Positions 1 to 7,398 of a DNA stretch of 8,534 nt are shown here, piece by piece (position 1 is the first letter of the stretch; every line of letters begins with the position of its first letter). The stretch comes from CAKZYD01 sp039026755 (GTDB lineage Bacteria; Pseudomonadota; Alphaproteobacteria; Sphingomonadales; CAKZYD01). A program made the translations under genes and the position numbers. The notes under the pieces were generated by a model. It was not told where the DNA came from and searched no databases. It saw nothing but the letters and a program-made list of their open reading frames with translations. The stretch spans positions 1-8,534 of the forward strand of contig JBCCLR010000170.1 in the NCBI GenBank assembly GCA_039026755.1. Reading direction: 5' to 3'.

Positions 1-45
1 ACTTTACCTGCGTGTCACGAACAGCATACTCGATTGAGGCGCAGC

Positions 46-273
46 TTATGCGGCATCTTTCACCATGTCGCGGGCTCGGGGGCAATGCAGCCGGTCACGC
101 AGCGGGCTATTGGGGTCAACGTCTTTTTTGCAGACGAGACAGTTATCAGCGCCGGAAATAGCGTTAAGGCCGCCGCAGCTGCCTTTTATCGTCTTGCCCT
201 TTACCATAACGCCCAAGGCCATGCCGAGCATGATGATGAGGAGAAAAGCAAATGCTAAAATGAATGTCGACAC
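46..273 (-). CDS. nqrM: NqrM, (Na+)-NQR maturation protein
   Basis: A 75-residue protein that matches the small NqrM (DUF539) family, the factor needed to mature Na+-NQR, probably by delivering iron to the [2Fe-2S] centre between NqrD and NqrE. One N-terminal membrane helix is visible (about residues 3-24). It is followed by the family signature KGSCGGL and a cysteine-rich tail with C33, C45, C48 (CLVC) and C64, consistent with a metal-binding role. The start is GTG at 271-273. An AAGG sequence overlapping the apbE stop codon serves as a ribosome binding site, and only 11 bp separate it from apbE, so the two genes should be co-transcribed and possibly translationally coupled. Length is typical of the family. 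Family identity is firm; the iron-delivery mechanism is from published work on Vibrio and is not visible here. Confidence 0.93.
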   Translation of the reverse strand: MSTFILAFAFLLIIMLGMALGVMVKGKTIKGSCGGLNAISGADNCLVCKKDVDPNSPLRDRLHCPRARDMVKDAA

Positions 274-284
274 GCGCGGTCGCC

Positions 285-1307
285 TTAGTCTTTGTTGGTA
301 AGGTTTTTAAACTGCTTCGTTGATGAAGTCACGAACGAACCGCCAACGGGTGACGAGCGATCTATAAATAGCGCTGCAATGTTAAATTTCTCTGATATCA
401 CCTGGCCACGCGCACTCCCTAGCGCCAGCAATGCCGTTGCCCATGCATCTGCGAGCATTGCTGTCGGCGCAAGCACGGTGACCGACGCAGTAGCATGCGT
501 GACTGGCCGGCCAGTTCGAGCATCCATAATGTGCGAATAGCGTAGGCCGTTTGCGTCGAAATAGTTGCGATAGTCACCAGACGTTGCCATGCCCAAGCCA
601 GAAACCGCAATCACTTGCTCGACTTTTCGCTGGGCCGCATCCGGCTGCTCAATACCGATGCGCCAAGGCTTGCCATCTTGGTTGCTGCCAGAAGCCACTA
701 AATCACCGCCGACCTCAACCAAATAGTCTGTCAAGCCCAGCTGCTCTAGCGCTCTGCCAATTTCATCAATACCGTACCCTTTGGCCAGTGAGGCGATGTG
801 GACTTTTGTTTTGGGACGTAATTTGGTCAGCGTCCCTGCGGATTGGTCAAATGCCAACACCTGGCGCTGGCCGGTCTCTCGCAGAACGTTCTTGATCGCC
901 TCATCACTTGGTGGCTGGAGCGTCCTTGGCGCCGTGCCAAAGCCCCACAACTCAATAAGCGGTCCTAGTGTGACATCGAATTGGCCGTCGCTTTGATCGT
1001 GCACATTAAATGCTGCCTGCATGACAGTGATGAGCTCCAATGAAAGGGAGACAGGCCGCACGCTCTGCTGTGCGTTGAAGCGCGATATCTCAGATTCTGG
1101 ATCCCAGTTTGATAAACTTGCATTGACTTGCCGCAGCGTTTCATTAACCGCGTCAGCAACCTCTTTTTCACGGATGCTGGCAGATCTATCGATTGCTATA
1201 ATGCTGTAGTTTGCGCCCATCGCTTGGCCGCTCATCTTGATCACGCGAGGCGTCTCTTCGCACGCGCTCAAAGCAAGAACAAAAAGGGCAAAAATAAGGC
1301 GCTTCAT
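285..1307 (-). CDS. apbE: FAD:protein FMN transferase, ApbE lipoprotein
   Basis: A 340-residue ApbE-family flavin transferase, which uses FAD to attach FMN covalently to a threonine of target proteins in a Mg2+-dependent reaction on the periplasmic side. The N-terminus is a lipoprotein signal peptide with lipobox LSAC, so C16 should be acylated. Family blocks follow in order: MGANYS (30-35), FDVTLGPL (110-117), SLAKGYGID (173-181), EVGGD (198-202), TSGDYRNYF (242-250), YSHIMDARTGRPV (257-269), and LADAWATALL (285-294), whose D287 and T291 fit the metal-binding positions of the family. No domain is missing and the length is normal. The obvious substrates are NqrB and NqrC, encoded divergently, both carrying DxxSGAT sites. 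The ATG start is followed directly by a good signal peptide; the ribosome binding site is weak. It leads an apbE-nqrM operon. Confidence 0.96.
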   Translation of the reverse strand: MKRLIFALFVLALSACEETPRVIKMSGQAMGANYSIIAIDRSASIREKEVADAVNETLRQVNASLSNWDPESEISRFNAQQSVRPVSLSLELITVMQAAFNVHDQSDGQFDVTLGPLIELWGFGTAPRTLQPPSDEAIKNVLRETGQRQVLAFDQSAGTLTKLRPKTKVHIASLAKGYGIDEIGRALEQLGLTDYLVEVGGDLVASGSNQDGKPWRIGIEQPDAAQRKVEQVIAVSGLGMATSGDYRNYFDANGLRYSHIMDARTGRPVTHATASVTVLAPTAMLADAWATALLALGSARGQVISEKFNIAALFIDRSSPVGGSFVTSSTKQFKNLTNKD

Positions 1308-1529
1308 ATGCTCAGCGTAAAGGATTTATGGCACTGAATTCGAGTGCAAAAAATGAACTTTGGTAAGAGTTTAGGGGATTTTTTATGATTATTGCAAAAA
1401 ATGCAATAGAGATCTAGCCTCTGCCTGTCGATGTGGTATAGGATTTAGCTACTTTTTCGGTATATTGAAGACGCGGTAAGCAGTGAAATTGTTTCATAAT
1501 GCTGACAGTGCCGCGGGGGATTTAAAAAC
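1308..1529. promoter_or_regulatory. Divergent apbE / nqrA intergenic region
   Basis: This 222-bp gap separates the maturation genes from the structural operon and must hold both promoters. It is visibly AT-rich compared with the flanking genes. On the minus strand a possible sigma70-type promoter for apbE can be read: TTGCAA (1392-1397), an 18-bp spacer, then TAAACT (1368-1373). On the plus strand TATATT (1461-1466) and CATAAT (1495-1500) resemble -10 boxes for nqrA, but neither has a convincing -35 partner. GGGGA (1515-1519) lies about 10 nt before the nqrA GTG and is its likely ribosome binding site. A short imperfect dyad, GCACT-N7-AGTGC (1331-1347), lies near the apbE start. That this is the regulatory region follows from gene layout; the exact promoter calls are tentative. 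Confidence 0.6.
1391..1407. promoter_or_regulatory. Candidate operator, ATTGCA-N5-TGCAAT dyad
   Basis: A perfect 6+5+6 inverted repeat, ATTGCAAAAAATGCAAT, with an all-A spacer, sits in the divergent apbE/nqrA intergenic region. It overlaps the TTGCAA hexamer proposed as the -35 of the apbE promoter. The size and symmetry suit a dimeric helix-turn-helix regulator. It matches no well-known operator that I recognise, such as Fnr, LexA or Fur. A position roughly 125 bp upstream of nqrA would allow it to act on either transcript. Chance occurrence in an A/T-rich spacer cannot be excluded. Confidence 0.33.
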
Positions 1530-2873
1530 GTGCTGCAATATCGGCTTCGCAAGGGGTTGGACCTTCCTATTGAAGGTGCGCCGGCGACCGCCATCGATGC
1601 AACCAAGCAAGTGCGCACAGTCGGCTTGCTGGGCAGTGACTATATCGGCTTGAAGCCGCGCCTTTCGGTTCAGGAAGGTGATTTGGTGGGCCGTGGTGCG
1701 CCAATTTTTGCCCATAAAGAAACTCCTGATGCAGTTGTAACGTCTCCTGTTAGTGGGCGGGTCAAAGCGATTAATCGAGGCGCACGGCGCGTTTTGATCA
1801 GTGTTGAAATTGAAATTGATGACGACGCAGCGCCGCCGCTCGACTTTTCCAAAGTCGGAGATTCTCAGACGTCCGAGGGTATTAAGGCGAAACTTTGCGC
1901 TGCAGGCTTATGGGGCGCGTTTAGGACACGGCCCTACTCCAAAGTCCCTGATCCTGAATCAGCACCCGCTGCCATTTATATTACTGCGATCGATACAGAG
2001 CCTTTGGCGCCCGACCCGGCTGTGGTCATACAGCAAGCGCCTGACGCGTTTGTACGCGGCGTTAAAGCGGTTTCAGCCCTGTCGCAAGGCCGGACATATG
2101 TGTGCAGTGAAACGGGTGCGGATATCCCTGCCATTGAGGATGATTTTATTATACCCGCGCGCTTTTCCGGGCCGCACCCTGCGGGCTTGGCGAGCACGCA
2201 CATGCACTTTATTGAGCCGCCCAGTGCGGCAAAGACGGTTTGGGTGATTGGCTATCAAGACGTGATTGCCATTGGCCGTCTTATGGAAACTGGAAAGCTC
2301 AATGCCGAGCGCGTGATCGGCCTGTGCGGGCCGTTATGCACAAACCCGCGGCTCATCAAGACTGTCGTTGGGGCCTCGATTTCAGATCTCGTTTATGATG
2401 AGATAGACTTATCCGTTCCGCCACGTTTCATCTCTGGTTCTGTGCTCAGCGGCAATGCAGCGCAAGGCGCAAGCGGCTATCTGGGCCGCTATGCGCGGCA
2501 AGTGACGGTGATCGAAGAAGATCGCAAGCAAATTCCGTTTGGCTGGATAAGGCCAATGCCAAGCAAATATGCGCTTCAGCCCGTGCTTGGCTCAGCGCTG
2601 TCGCGGCGGGCATTTGCATTCACCAGCAACCTTAATGGCGGTCGCAGGGCCATGGTTCCAACGGGCACGTTTGAAGCGCTCATGCCGCAAGACTTTTTAC
2701 CAACCCAGCTTCTTAGAGCATTGCTGGTGATGGACACCGATATGGCACAGGCGCTTGGCGCATTGGAACTGGATGAAGAAGATCTTGGTCTCGTTGGCTT
2801 CGCGTGTCCTGCGAAATACGAGTATGGCCTCGCCCTGCGGGACTGCCTGTCAAAGATTGAGAAGGAAGGCTAA
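1530..2873 (+). CDS. nqrA: Na+-NQR subunit A
   Basis: A 447-residue protein of full family length (Vibrio NqrA is about 446). NqrA is the peripheral cytoplasmic subunit of Na+-NQR, has no covalent cofactor, and has been implicated in ubiquinone and inhibitor binding together with NqrB. The N-terminus has the family opening LRKGLDLPIEGAP (7-18), then a biotinyl-lipoyl-like region with EGDLV and SPVSGRV (about 49-78). The conserved GPHPAGLASTHMHFI block is at 214-228 and the C-terminal CPAKYEYG at 426-433. No membrane segment is visible. The start is GTG at 1530; the frame begins four codons before the conserved KGLDLP region, as in relatives, and GGGGA lies about 10 nt upstream. It is the first gene of the operon, 5 bp before nqrB. 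Confidence 0.97.
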   Translation: MLQYRLRKGLDLPIEGAPATAIDATKQVRTVGLLGSDYIGLKPRLSVQEGDLVGRGAPIFAHKETPDAVVTSPVSGRVKAINRGARRVLISVEIEIDDDAAPPLDFSKVGDSQTSEGIKAKLCAAGLWGAFRTRPYSKVPDPESAPAAIYITAIDTEPLAPDPAVVIQQAPDAFVRGVKAVSALSQGRTYVCSETGADIPAIEDDFIIPARFSGPHPAGLASTHMHFIEPPSAAKTVWVIGYQDVIAIGRLMETGKLNAERVIGLCGPLCTNPRLIKTVVGASISDLVYDEIDLSVPPRFISGSVLSGNAAQGASGYLGRYARQVTVIEEDRKQIPFGWIRPMPSKYALQPVLGSALSRRAFAFTSNLNGGRRAMVPTGTFEALMPQDFLPTQLLRALLVMDTDMAQALGALELDEEDLGLVGFACPAKYEYGLALRDCLSKIEKEG

Positions 2874-2878
2874 AGGCT

Positions 2879-4078
2879 ATGGGCGTACGTAGCTTTTTCG
2901 ACCGCATTGAGCCGCACGTTACATCCGGCGGCAAATATGAGCGGTATTACCCGATCTATGAAATGGTTGAGACGATTTTCTTTACCCCGAAAACCGTCAC
3001 CACCGCAGCGCCACATGCGCGCTCTTATATCGATATGAAGCGCATCATGACATATGTGGTGTTGTCGACCATCCCCGCCATTTTGGCTGGCCTGTATAAT
3101 GTGGGCCTGCAAGTCAATACGGCATTTGAAACCTACGGGGCCTCAGGGTGGCGGGCGTTTATCTTAGACGCCGTTGGAATTGGTTTTAACGCGGATAGCG
3201 TGTTTGCCAACATGGTGCACGGCGCGCTCTATTTCATTCCGATTTATCTGACCACGCTGATTGCGGGCGGTATTTGTGAGGTAGTGTTTGCAACCGTGCG
3301 CAAGCACGAGGTGAATGAGGGTTTCCTGGTGACCTCCATGCTCTACACGCTCATCATGCCGCCCAATGTGCCGCTGTGGCAAGTGGCGCTCGGCATCATG
3401 TTTGGCGTGGTGATTGGCAAGGAAGTGTTCGGCGGTACTGGCAAGAACTTCCTTAACCCAGCACTGACGGGCCGCGCATTTCTGTATTTTGCCTATCCAG
3501 CTTACATGTCAGGTGACAGCATTTGGACGCCGGTTGATGGGTTTTCTGGTGCTACTGCGCTGGCAGTGTCCGCTTCCGATGGCTATGAAACCCTGAGCAC
3601 GCAAGGCATCAGCTGGATGGATGCTTTTTTAGGGACCATTCAAGGCTGCATCGGTGAGACCTCCGCCCTCGCCTGCTTTGTTGGTCTGGCCTTTTTGATG
3701 TTCACAAAAATTGCCAACTGGCGCCTCATTGTGGGTTGCCTCGGCGGCATGATTGGCTTTTCGTTGCTGCTGAATGCAATTGGCTCCGACACCAACCCGA
3801 TGTTTGCGATGCCATGGTATTGGCACCTGGTGATTGGCGGCTATGCCTTCGGTTTGGCATTCATGGTCACAGAGCCTGTCTCTGCATCGCACACCAACAC
3901 AGGTCGCTATGCTTATGGTGCGTTAATCGGGGTGATGGTGATTATGATCCGGGTGATCAACCCAGCCTTTCCGGAGGGTATGATGCTGGCCATTTTGTTT
4001 GCCAATGTCTTCGCGCCGCTGATTGATTATTTCGTCGTACAGTCTAACATCAAACGCAGAGCACGCCGCTATGCCTGA
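2879..4078 (+). CDS. nqrB: Na+-NQR subunit B
   Basis: A 399-residue multi-spanning membrane subunit that carries covalent FMN and bound riboflavin and takes part in quinone reduction and Na+ transport. After a cytoplasmic N-terminus of about 55 residues come repeated hydrophobic helices (about ten in the family). The flavinylation motif DGFSGAT ends at T226, equivalent to Vibrio T236, the FMN attachment site used by ApbE. The conserved GKEVFGGTGKNFLNPALTG block precedes it. Near the C-terminus, PLIDYFV contains D383, which aligns with Vibrio D397, an acidic residue linked to Na+ uptake. The start ATG is 5 bp after the nqrA stop, with AAGGAAGG (2862-2869) at good spacing inside the end of nqrA. 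Its 3' end overlaps nqrC by 8 bp. The protein is slightly shorter than the Vibrio one (about 415). Confidence 0.97.
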   Translation: MGVRSFFDRIEPHVTSGGKYERYYPIYEMVETIFFTPKTVTTAAPHARSYIDMKRIMTYVVLSTIPAILAGLYNVGLQVNTAFETYGASGWRAFILDAVGIGFNADSVFANMVHGALYFIPIYLTTLIAGGICEVVFATVRKHEVNEGFLVTSMLYTLIMPPNVPLWQVALGIMFGVVIGKEVFGGTGKNFLNPALTGRAFLYFAYPAYMSGDSIWTPVDGFSGATALAVSASDGYETLSTQGISWMDAFLGTIQGCIGETSALACFVGLAFLMFTKIANWRLIVGCLGGMIGFSLLLNAIGSDTNPMFAMPWYWHLVIGGYAFGLAFMVTEPVSASHTNTGRYAYGALIGVMVIMIRVINPAFPEGMMLAILFANVFAPLIDYFVVQSNIKRRARRYA

Positions 4079-4883
4079 GCAGGTCGTTAAAAAACCAGGC
4101 CCCATTCGGCGTTTTTTTGCATTGCCGCCAGATGCCATACCAAAGACGCTGTTTGTGGCCTTTACGCTATGCCTGGTCGCCTCCATGGGCGTATCTGCGA
4201 TTGCTGTATCCCTGCGGCCGATGCAAGAGGTCAACAAGCTCAAAGACAAGCAAGCCAATATTTTGCAAGTGGCAGGCCTTTATGATGCAGGCACCGATGT
4301 TGCGCAGGCCTTTGCCGCCTTTGAGCCGCAGGTGCTTGAACTAACGACGGGCGAATTCACCAACCAATTTGATGCGACTACGTTTGACGATTTGGCCGCT
4401 GCGGATGACCCATCGACATCAGTTGTGCTCGATGAGGATCCAGCCGGTATCGGCCGCCAGTCGAAATTTAAAACGGTGTATCTTCTGCGCGGCGATAATG
4501 GTGCATTAGATAAAGTCATCCTGCCCATTCATGGCTACGGCCTGTGGTCGACGCTGTATGGCTTTATCGCACTGGAGGCCAATGGCAATGATATCTATGG
4601 CTTGCAGTTCTATCAGCATGGCGAGACGCCCGGTCTTGGTGCGGAAGTTGACAATCCGCGCTGGAAAGCCCAGTGGCGCGGCAAAAAGCTGGTGGATGAA
4701 CAAGGCAGGCTGCAAATCACAGTGGCAAAAAACGCACCGGCCGCGGGCGGTGACTATCATGTCGATGCGTTATCCGGCGCGACGCTAACATCAGTTGGGG
4801 TTGACAACATGGTGCGGTTTTGGATGGGGAAAACCGGCTATGAACCCTTTTTAACTAAGCTCAAAGCAGGAGAAATCTCGTGA
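4071..4883 (+). CDS. nqrC: Na+-NQR subunit C
   Basis: A 270-residue subunit with one N-terminal membrane helix (about 26-47) and a large periplasmic FMN-binding domain that carries the second covalent FMN. The flavinylation motif DALSGATLTS is clear, with T238 as the predicted attachment residue (Vibrio T225). GETPGLGAE, also typical of FMN-binding domains, lies upstream of it. I chose ATG 4071, which gives MPEQVVKK followed by a basic stretch and the helix. An in-frame ATG at 4023 would add 16 unconserved residues and a 56-bp overlap with nqrB, so it is unlikely. With 4071 the overlap with nqrB is 8 bp (ATGCCTGA), consistent with translational coupling; there is no strong ribosome binding site. 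It overlaps nqrD by 4 bp (GTGA). Confidence 0.95.
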   Translation: MPEQVVKKPGPIRRFFALPPDAIPKTLFVAFTLCLVASMGVSAIAVSLRPMQEVNKLKDKQANILQVAGLYDAGTDVAQAFAAFEPQVLELTTGEFTNQFDATTFDDLAAADDPSTSVVLDEDPAGIGRQSKFKTVYLLRGDNGALDKVILPIHGYGLWSTLYGFIALEANGNDIYGLQFYQHGETPGLGAEVDNPRWKAQWRGKKLVDEQGRLQITVAKNAPAAGGDYHVDALSGATLTSVGVDNMVRFWMGKTGYEPFLTKLKAGEIS

Positions 4884-5533
4884 CCCAAACCCGCAAGGAC
4901 CTGCTGGTTGACCCGATGGTCGATAACAATCCTATTACCCTGCAAGTGTTAGGCATTTGCTCAGCGCTGGCGGTAACGTCTTCGATGCAAGTGGCATTTG
5001 TAATGGCGCTCGCGGTAACGGTGGTGACCAGCTTTTCATCCATGTTCATCTCATTCATGCGCAACCATATCCCTGGCTCCATCCGCATTATCGCGCAAAT
5101 GATTGTCATTGCCTCGCTGGTCATTATGGTCGATCAGGTTCTTAAAGCGTATGCGTTTGAGATTTCAAAGACCCTCGCTGTATTTGTCGGCCTCATCATT
5201 ACCAACTGCATTGTCATGGGGCGCGCCGAAGCTTTTGCTATGAAAAACCCTCCGGTCGCCTCGTTTATTGACGGCATGGGCAATGGCCTTGGCTACGGCC
5301 TTATTCTCATGCTGGTCGGGTTTATTCGTGAGTTGTTTGGGTCGGGCAGTGTGTTTGGCTTCACTGTGTTTGAGACGGTCAACAATGGCGGCTGGTATGT
5401 GCCCAATGGCCTGTTGCTGCTACCACCATCGGCGTTCTTTGTGATCGGCATGATCATTTGGGCCTTCCGCTCTTGGAAACCAAATCAAGTGGAAGAACGC
5501 GAATACAAAATCCAAATGGTGGAAGCGCACTGA
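4880..5533 (+). CDS. nqrD: Na+-NQR subunit D
   Basis: A 217-residue integral membrane subunit with about six helices, homologous to NqrE with inverted topology. Together the two form the core that holds an intramembrane [2Fe-2S] centre. The expected ligand cysteines are present: C27 in LGICSAL and C110 in IITNCIVMGRAEAF, matching Vibrio C29 and C112. D131 in SFIDGMGNGLGYG corresponds to Vibrio D133, one of the acidic residues associated with Na+ translocation. The start is GTG at 4880, overlapping the nqrC stop as GTGA, with AGGAG at 4868-4872 as a well-placed ribosome binding site. Its stop overlaps the nqrE ATG by one base (TGATG). The sequence is related to RnfE, but the surrounding genes fix it as NqrD. 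Confidence 0.97.
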   Translation: MTQTRKDLLVDPMVDNNPITLQVLGICSALAVTSSMQVAFVMALAVTVVTSFSSMFISFMRNHIPGSIRIIAQMIVIASLVIMVDQVLKAYAFEISKTLAVFVGLIITNCIVMGRAEAFAMKNPPVASFIDGMGNGLGYGLILMLVGFIRELFGSGSVFGFTVFETVNNGGWYVPNGLLLLPPSAFFVIGMIIWAFRSWKPNQVEEREYKIQMVEAH

Positions 5534-6141
5534 TGGAGGCTTATCTTTCGCTCGCCTTCAAGGCCATTTTCGTCGAAAATCTGGCGTTGTCCTTCTTCTT
5601 GGGCATGTGCACTTTTATTGCGGTGTCGAAGAAGATTGCGACCGCCATTGGGCTGGGTATTTCTGTGGTTATCGTTCAAGCGATCACGGTTCCCGCCAAT
5701 AATTTGATTTTGAATTACCTTCTCAAGCCTGGAGCGCTTGCCTGGGCCGGCTTTCCAGACGTGGACCTGACATTTCTTGGGCTGATTTCGTATATCGGCG
5801 TGATTGCGGCGCTGGTGCAGATCTTGGAGATGGTACTCGATAAGTATTTCCCGCCCCTCTACAATGCACTTGGCGTGTTTTTGCCACTCATTACCGTCAA
5901 TTGCGCAATCTTGGGCGGCTCGCTCTTCATGGTCGAGCGCGATTATAACTTTGCTGAATCTCTCACCTATGGCGCATCCTCTGGCTTTGGCTGGGCACTC
6001 GCGATTACGGCTATGGCGGGCGTCCGGGAGAAACTCAAATATTCTGATATTCCCGATGGCCTACAAGGCCTTGGCATCACCTTTATCAGCGCGGGTTTGA
6101 TGGCGCTGGCCTTCATGTCGTTTAGCGGCGTGAAACTCTGA
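5533..6141 (+). CDS. nqrE: Na+-NQR subunit E
   Basis: A 202-residue integral membrane subunit with about six helices, paired with NqrD and related to RnfA. C26 in FLGMCTFIAVS and C124 in ITVNCAILGG are the predicted ligands of the NqrD/NqrE [2Fe-2S] centre (Vibrio C26 and C120). E99 in VQILEMVLDKYFPPLY corresponds to Vibrio E95, an acidic residue tied to Na+ movement. The four-residue offset between the cysteines comes from the LLKPGALAWAGFP loop region. The start ATG at 5533 gives MEAYLSL, the usual family N-terminus; an in-frame ATG at 5458 would add 25 residues unlike the family and a long overlap with nqrD, so it was rejected. GGAAG at 5521-5525 is the likely ribosome binding site. It is coupled to nqrD by TGATG. 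Confidence 0.97.
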   Translation: MEAYLSLAFKAIFVENLALSFFLGMCTFIAVSKKIATAIGLGISVVIVQAITVPANNLILNYLLKPGALAWAGFPDVDLTFLGLISYIGVIAALVQILEMVLDKYFPPLYNALGVFLPLITVNCAILGGSLFMVERDYNFAESLTYGASSGFGWALAITAMAGVREKLKYSDIPDGLQGLGITFISAGLMALAFMSFSGVKL

Positions 6142-6153
6142 GAAAGACAATCT

Positions 6154-7374
6154 GTGGCGACGTTTGGACTAGGCATACTGCTTTTTAGCATCATTGTGTT
6201 GGCGCTGGTGTCGGTGATTTTGTTTGCGCGCTCAAAACTGGTGGCGAGCGGCAATGTCAATATCACCATCAACGGCGAAAAGACCATTTCCGTGCCGTCC
6301 GGCGGAAAACTTTTGCAGACCCTTGCAGAGGCAAAGCTGTTTGTTCCCTCAGCCTGCGGTGGCGGTGGGACATGTGCGCAGTGCAGGGTGAAAATCCATG
6401 CCGGCGGCGGCTCCATTCTGCCGACCGAGCAAAGCCATATTACCAAGCGGGAAGCCGCCGGCGGTGATCGCCTGTCCTGCCAGGTCGCGGTGAAACAGGA
6501 CATGGATGTCGTTGTTCCTGAGGAAGTGTTTGGCGTTAAAAAGTGGGAATGCGAAGTTGTCTCCAACGACAACGTGGCGACCTTCATCAAGGCCTTGGTG
6601 CTCAAGCTACCAGAAGGCGAAGATGTGAACTTTCGTGCGGGCGGCTATATTCAGATCACCGCGCCCCCGCATCAGCTGAAATACGCGGATTTCGACATCG
6701 GCGACGAATACCGGCCGGATTGGGACAAGTTCAATTTGTGGCAATATGAATCGGTCGTCGATGAAGAAATTCAGCGCGCATATTCGATGGCCAACTACCC
6801 TGAGGAAAAGGGTATGATTATGCTCAATGTGCGCTGCGCGTCCCCGCCGCCAGGCAGTGAAGGCATTCCGCCGGGGCAAATGTCTTCCTATATTTTCAGC
6901 CTTAAACCCGGTGATAAGGTGACCATATCCGGTCCTTTTGGCGAATTTTTCGCGCGCGATACCGGCAAGGAAATGGTGTTCGTTGGCGGCGGCGCTGGCA
7001 TGGCGCCCATGCGTAGTCACATTTTTGATCAACTCAAGCGGTTGCATTCGGACCGTAAAATCACGTTTTGGTACGGTGCCCGCTCAAAACGCGAAATGTT
7101 CTTCGTAGAAGACTTTGACGGCCTGGCCGAGACCAATGAGAACTTTCAGTGGCATGTCGCCCTATCCGATGCGCTGCCGGAAGATGATTGGGACGGGTAC
7201 ACGGGTTTTATCCATAACGTCTTGCTGGAAGAGTATCTCAAGGACCACCCGGCGCCGGAAGACTGCGAATATTATATGTGCGGCCCGCCGATTATGAATC
7301 AGTCGGTGATCAACATGCTATTAGAATTGGGCGTTGATCGTGAAGACATCATGCTTGATGACTTTGGCGGTTAA
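6154..7374 (+). CDS. nqrF: Na+-NQR subunit F, NADH dehydrogenase
   Basis: A 406-residue electron-input subunit that oxidises NADH and passes electrons through FAD to a [2Fe-2S] cluster. Domains in order: N-terminal membrane helix (about 4-25); ferredoxin-like domain with cluster cysteines C68, C74, C77 and C109 (CGGGGTCAQC plus a distal C); and a ferredoxin-reductase-like domain with the FAD motif RAYSMANYP (208-216), the nucleotide motif GGGAGMAPMR (278-287) and CGPP (376-379). It ends in LDDFGG, the family terminus with the aromatic residue (F404) near the flavin. Cysteine spacing is the same as in Vibrio, shifted by two. The start is GTG at 6154, 12 bp after nqrE, with a weak purine-rich GAGAAAG (6140-6146) upstream. 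No terminator is seen after it, so transcription probably continues into the next gene. Confidence 0.98.
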   Translation: MATFGLGILLFSIIVLALVSVILFARSKLVASGNVNITINGEKTISVPSGGKLLQTLAEAKLFVPSACGGGGTCAQCRVKIHAGGGSILPTEQSHITKREAAGGDRLSCQVAVKQDMDVVVPEEVFGVKKWECEVVSNDNVATFIKALVLKLPEGEDVNFRAGGYIQITAPPHQLKYADFDIGDEYRPDWDKFNLWQYESVVDEEIQRAYSMANYPEEKGMIMLNVRCASPPPGSEGIPPGQMSSYIFSLKPGDKVTISGPFGEFFARDTGKEMVFVGGGAGMAPMRSHIFDQLKRLHSDRKITFWYGARSKREMFFVEDFDGLAETNENFQWHVALSDALPEDDWDGYTGFIHNVLLEEYLKDHPAPEDCEYYMCGPPIMNQSVINMLLELGVDREDIMLDDFGG

Positions 7375-7398
7375 CTGCAACTGCCCCCAGGAAAAACT

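Noticed and set aside
1..45. A terminator after nqrM
   Set aside because: The 45 bp beyond the nqrM stop show no clear stem followed by a T-tract on the minus strand.
1461..1500. A definite sigma70 promoter for nqrA
   Set aside because: TATATT and CATAAT look like -10 elements, but no acceptable -35 lies 16-18 bp upstream of either, so no specific promoter was annotated.
1801..2247. A 148-codon plus-strand open frame inside nqrA in another frame
   Set aside because: nqrA is full-length and conserved across this stretch; the alternative product is Arg/Leu-rich with no motif.
4023..4070. Earlier in-frame ATG for nqrC
   Set aside because: It would add 16 residues unlike the family and a 56-bp overlap with nqrB. 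ATG 4071 gives the expected short basic segment before the membrane helix.
5458..5532. Earlier in-frame ATG for nqrE
   Set aside because: The extra 25 residues are hydrophilic and come from nqrD coding sequence in another frame; MEAYLSL at 5533 is the family N-terminus and TGATG coupling is typical.
5967..6605. A 212-codon open frame on the minus strand across the end of nqrE and the start of nqrF
   Set aside because: It lies opposite two clearly conserved genes, its translation has low-complexity Ser/Pro/Thr character with no recognisable domain, and it has no convincing start region. It is a by-product of codon bias.
1530..7374. Possibility that this is an Rnf rather than an Nqr complex
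   Set aside because: NqrA and the ferredoxin-plus-reductase NqrF are present, while the polyferredoxin subunits RnfB and RnfC are absent. NqrD and NqrE resemble RnfE and RnfA only because the families are related.
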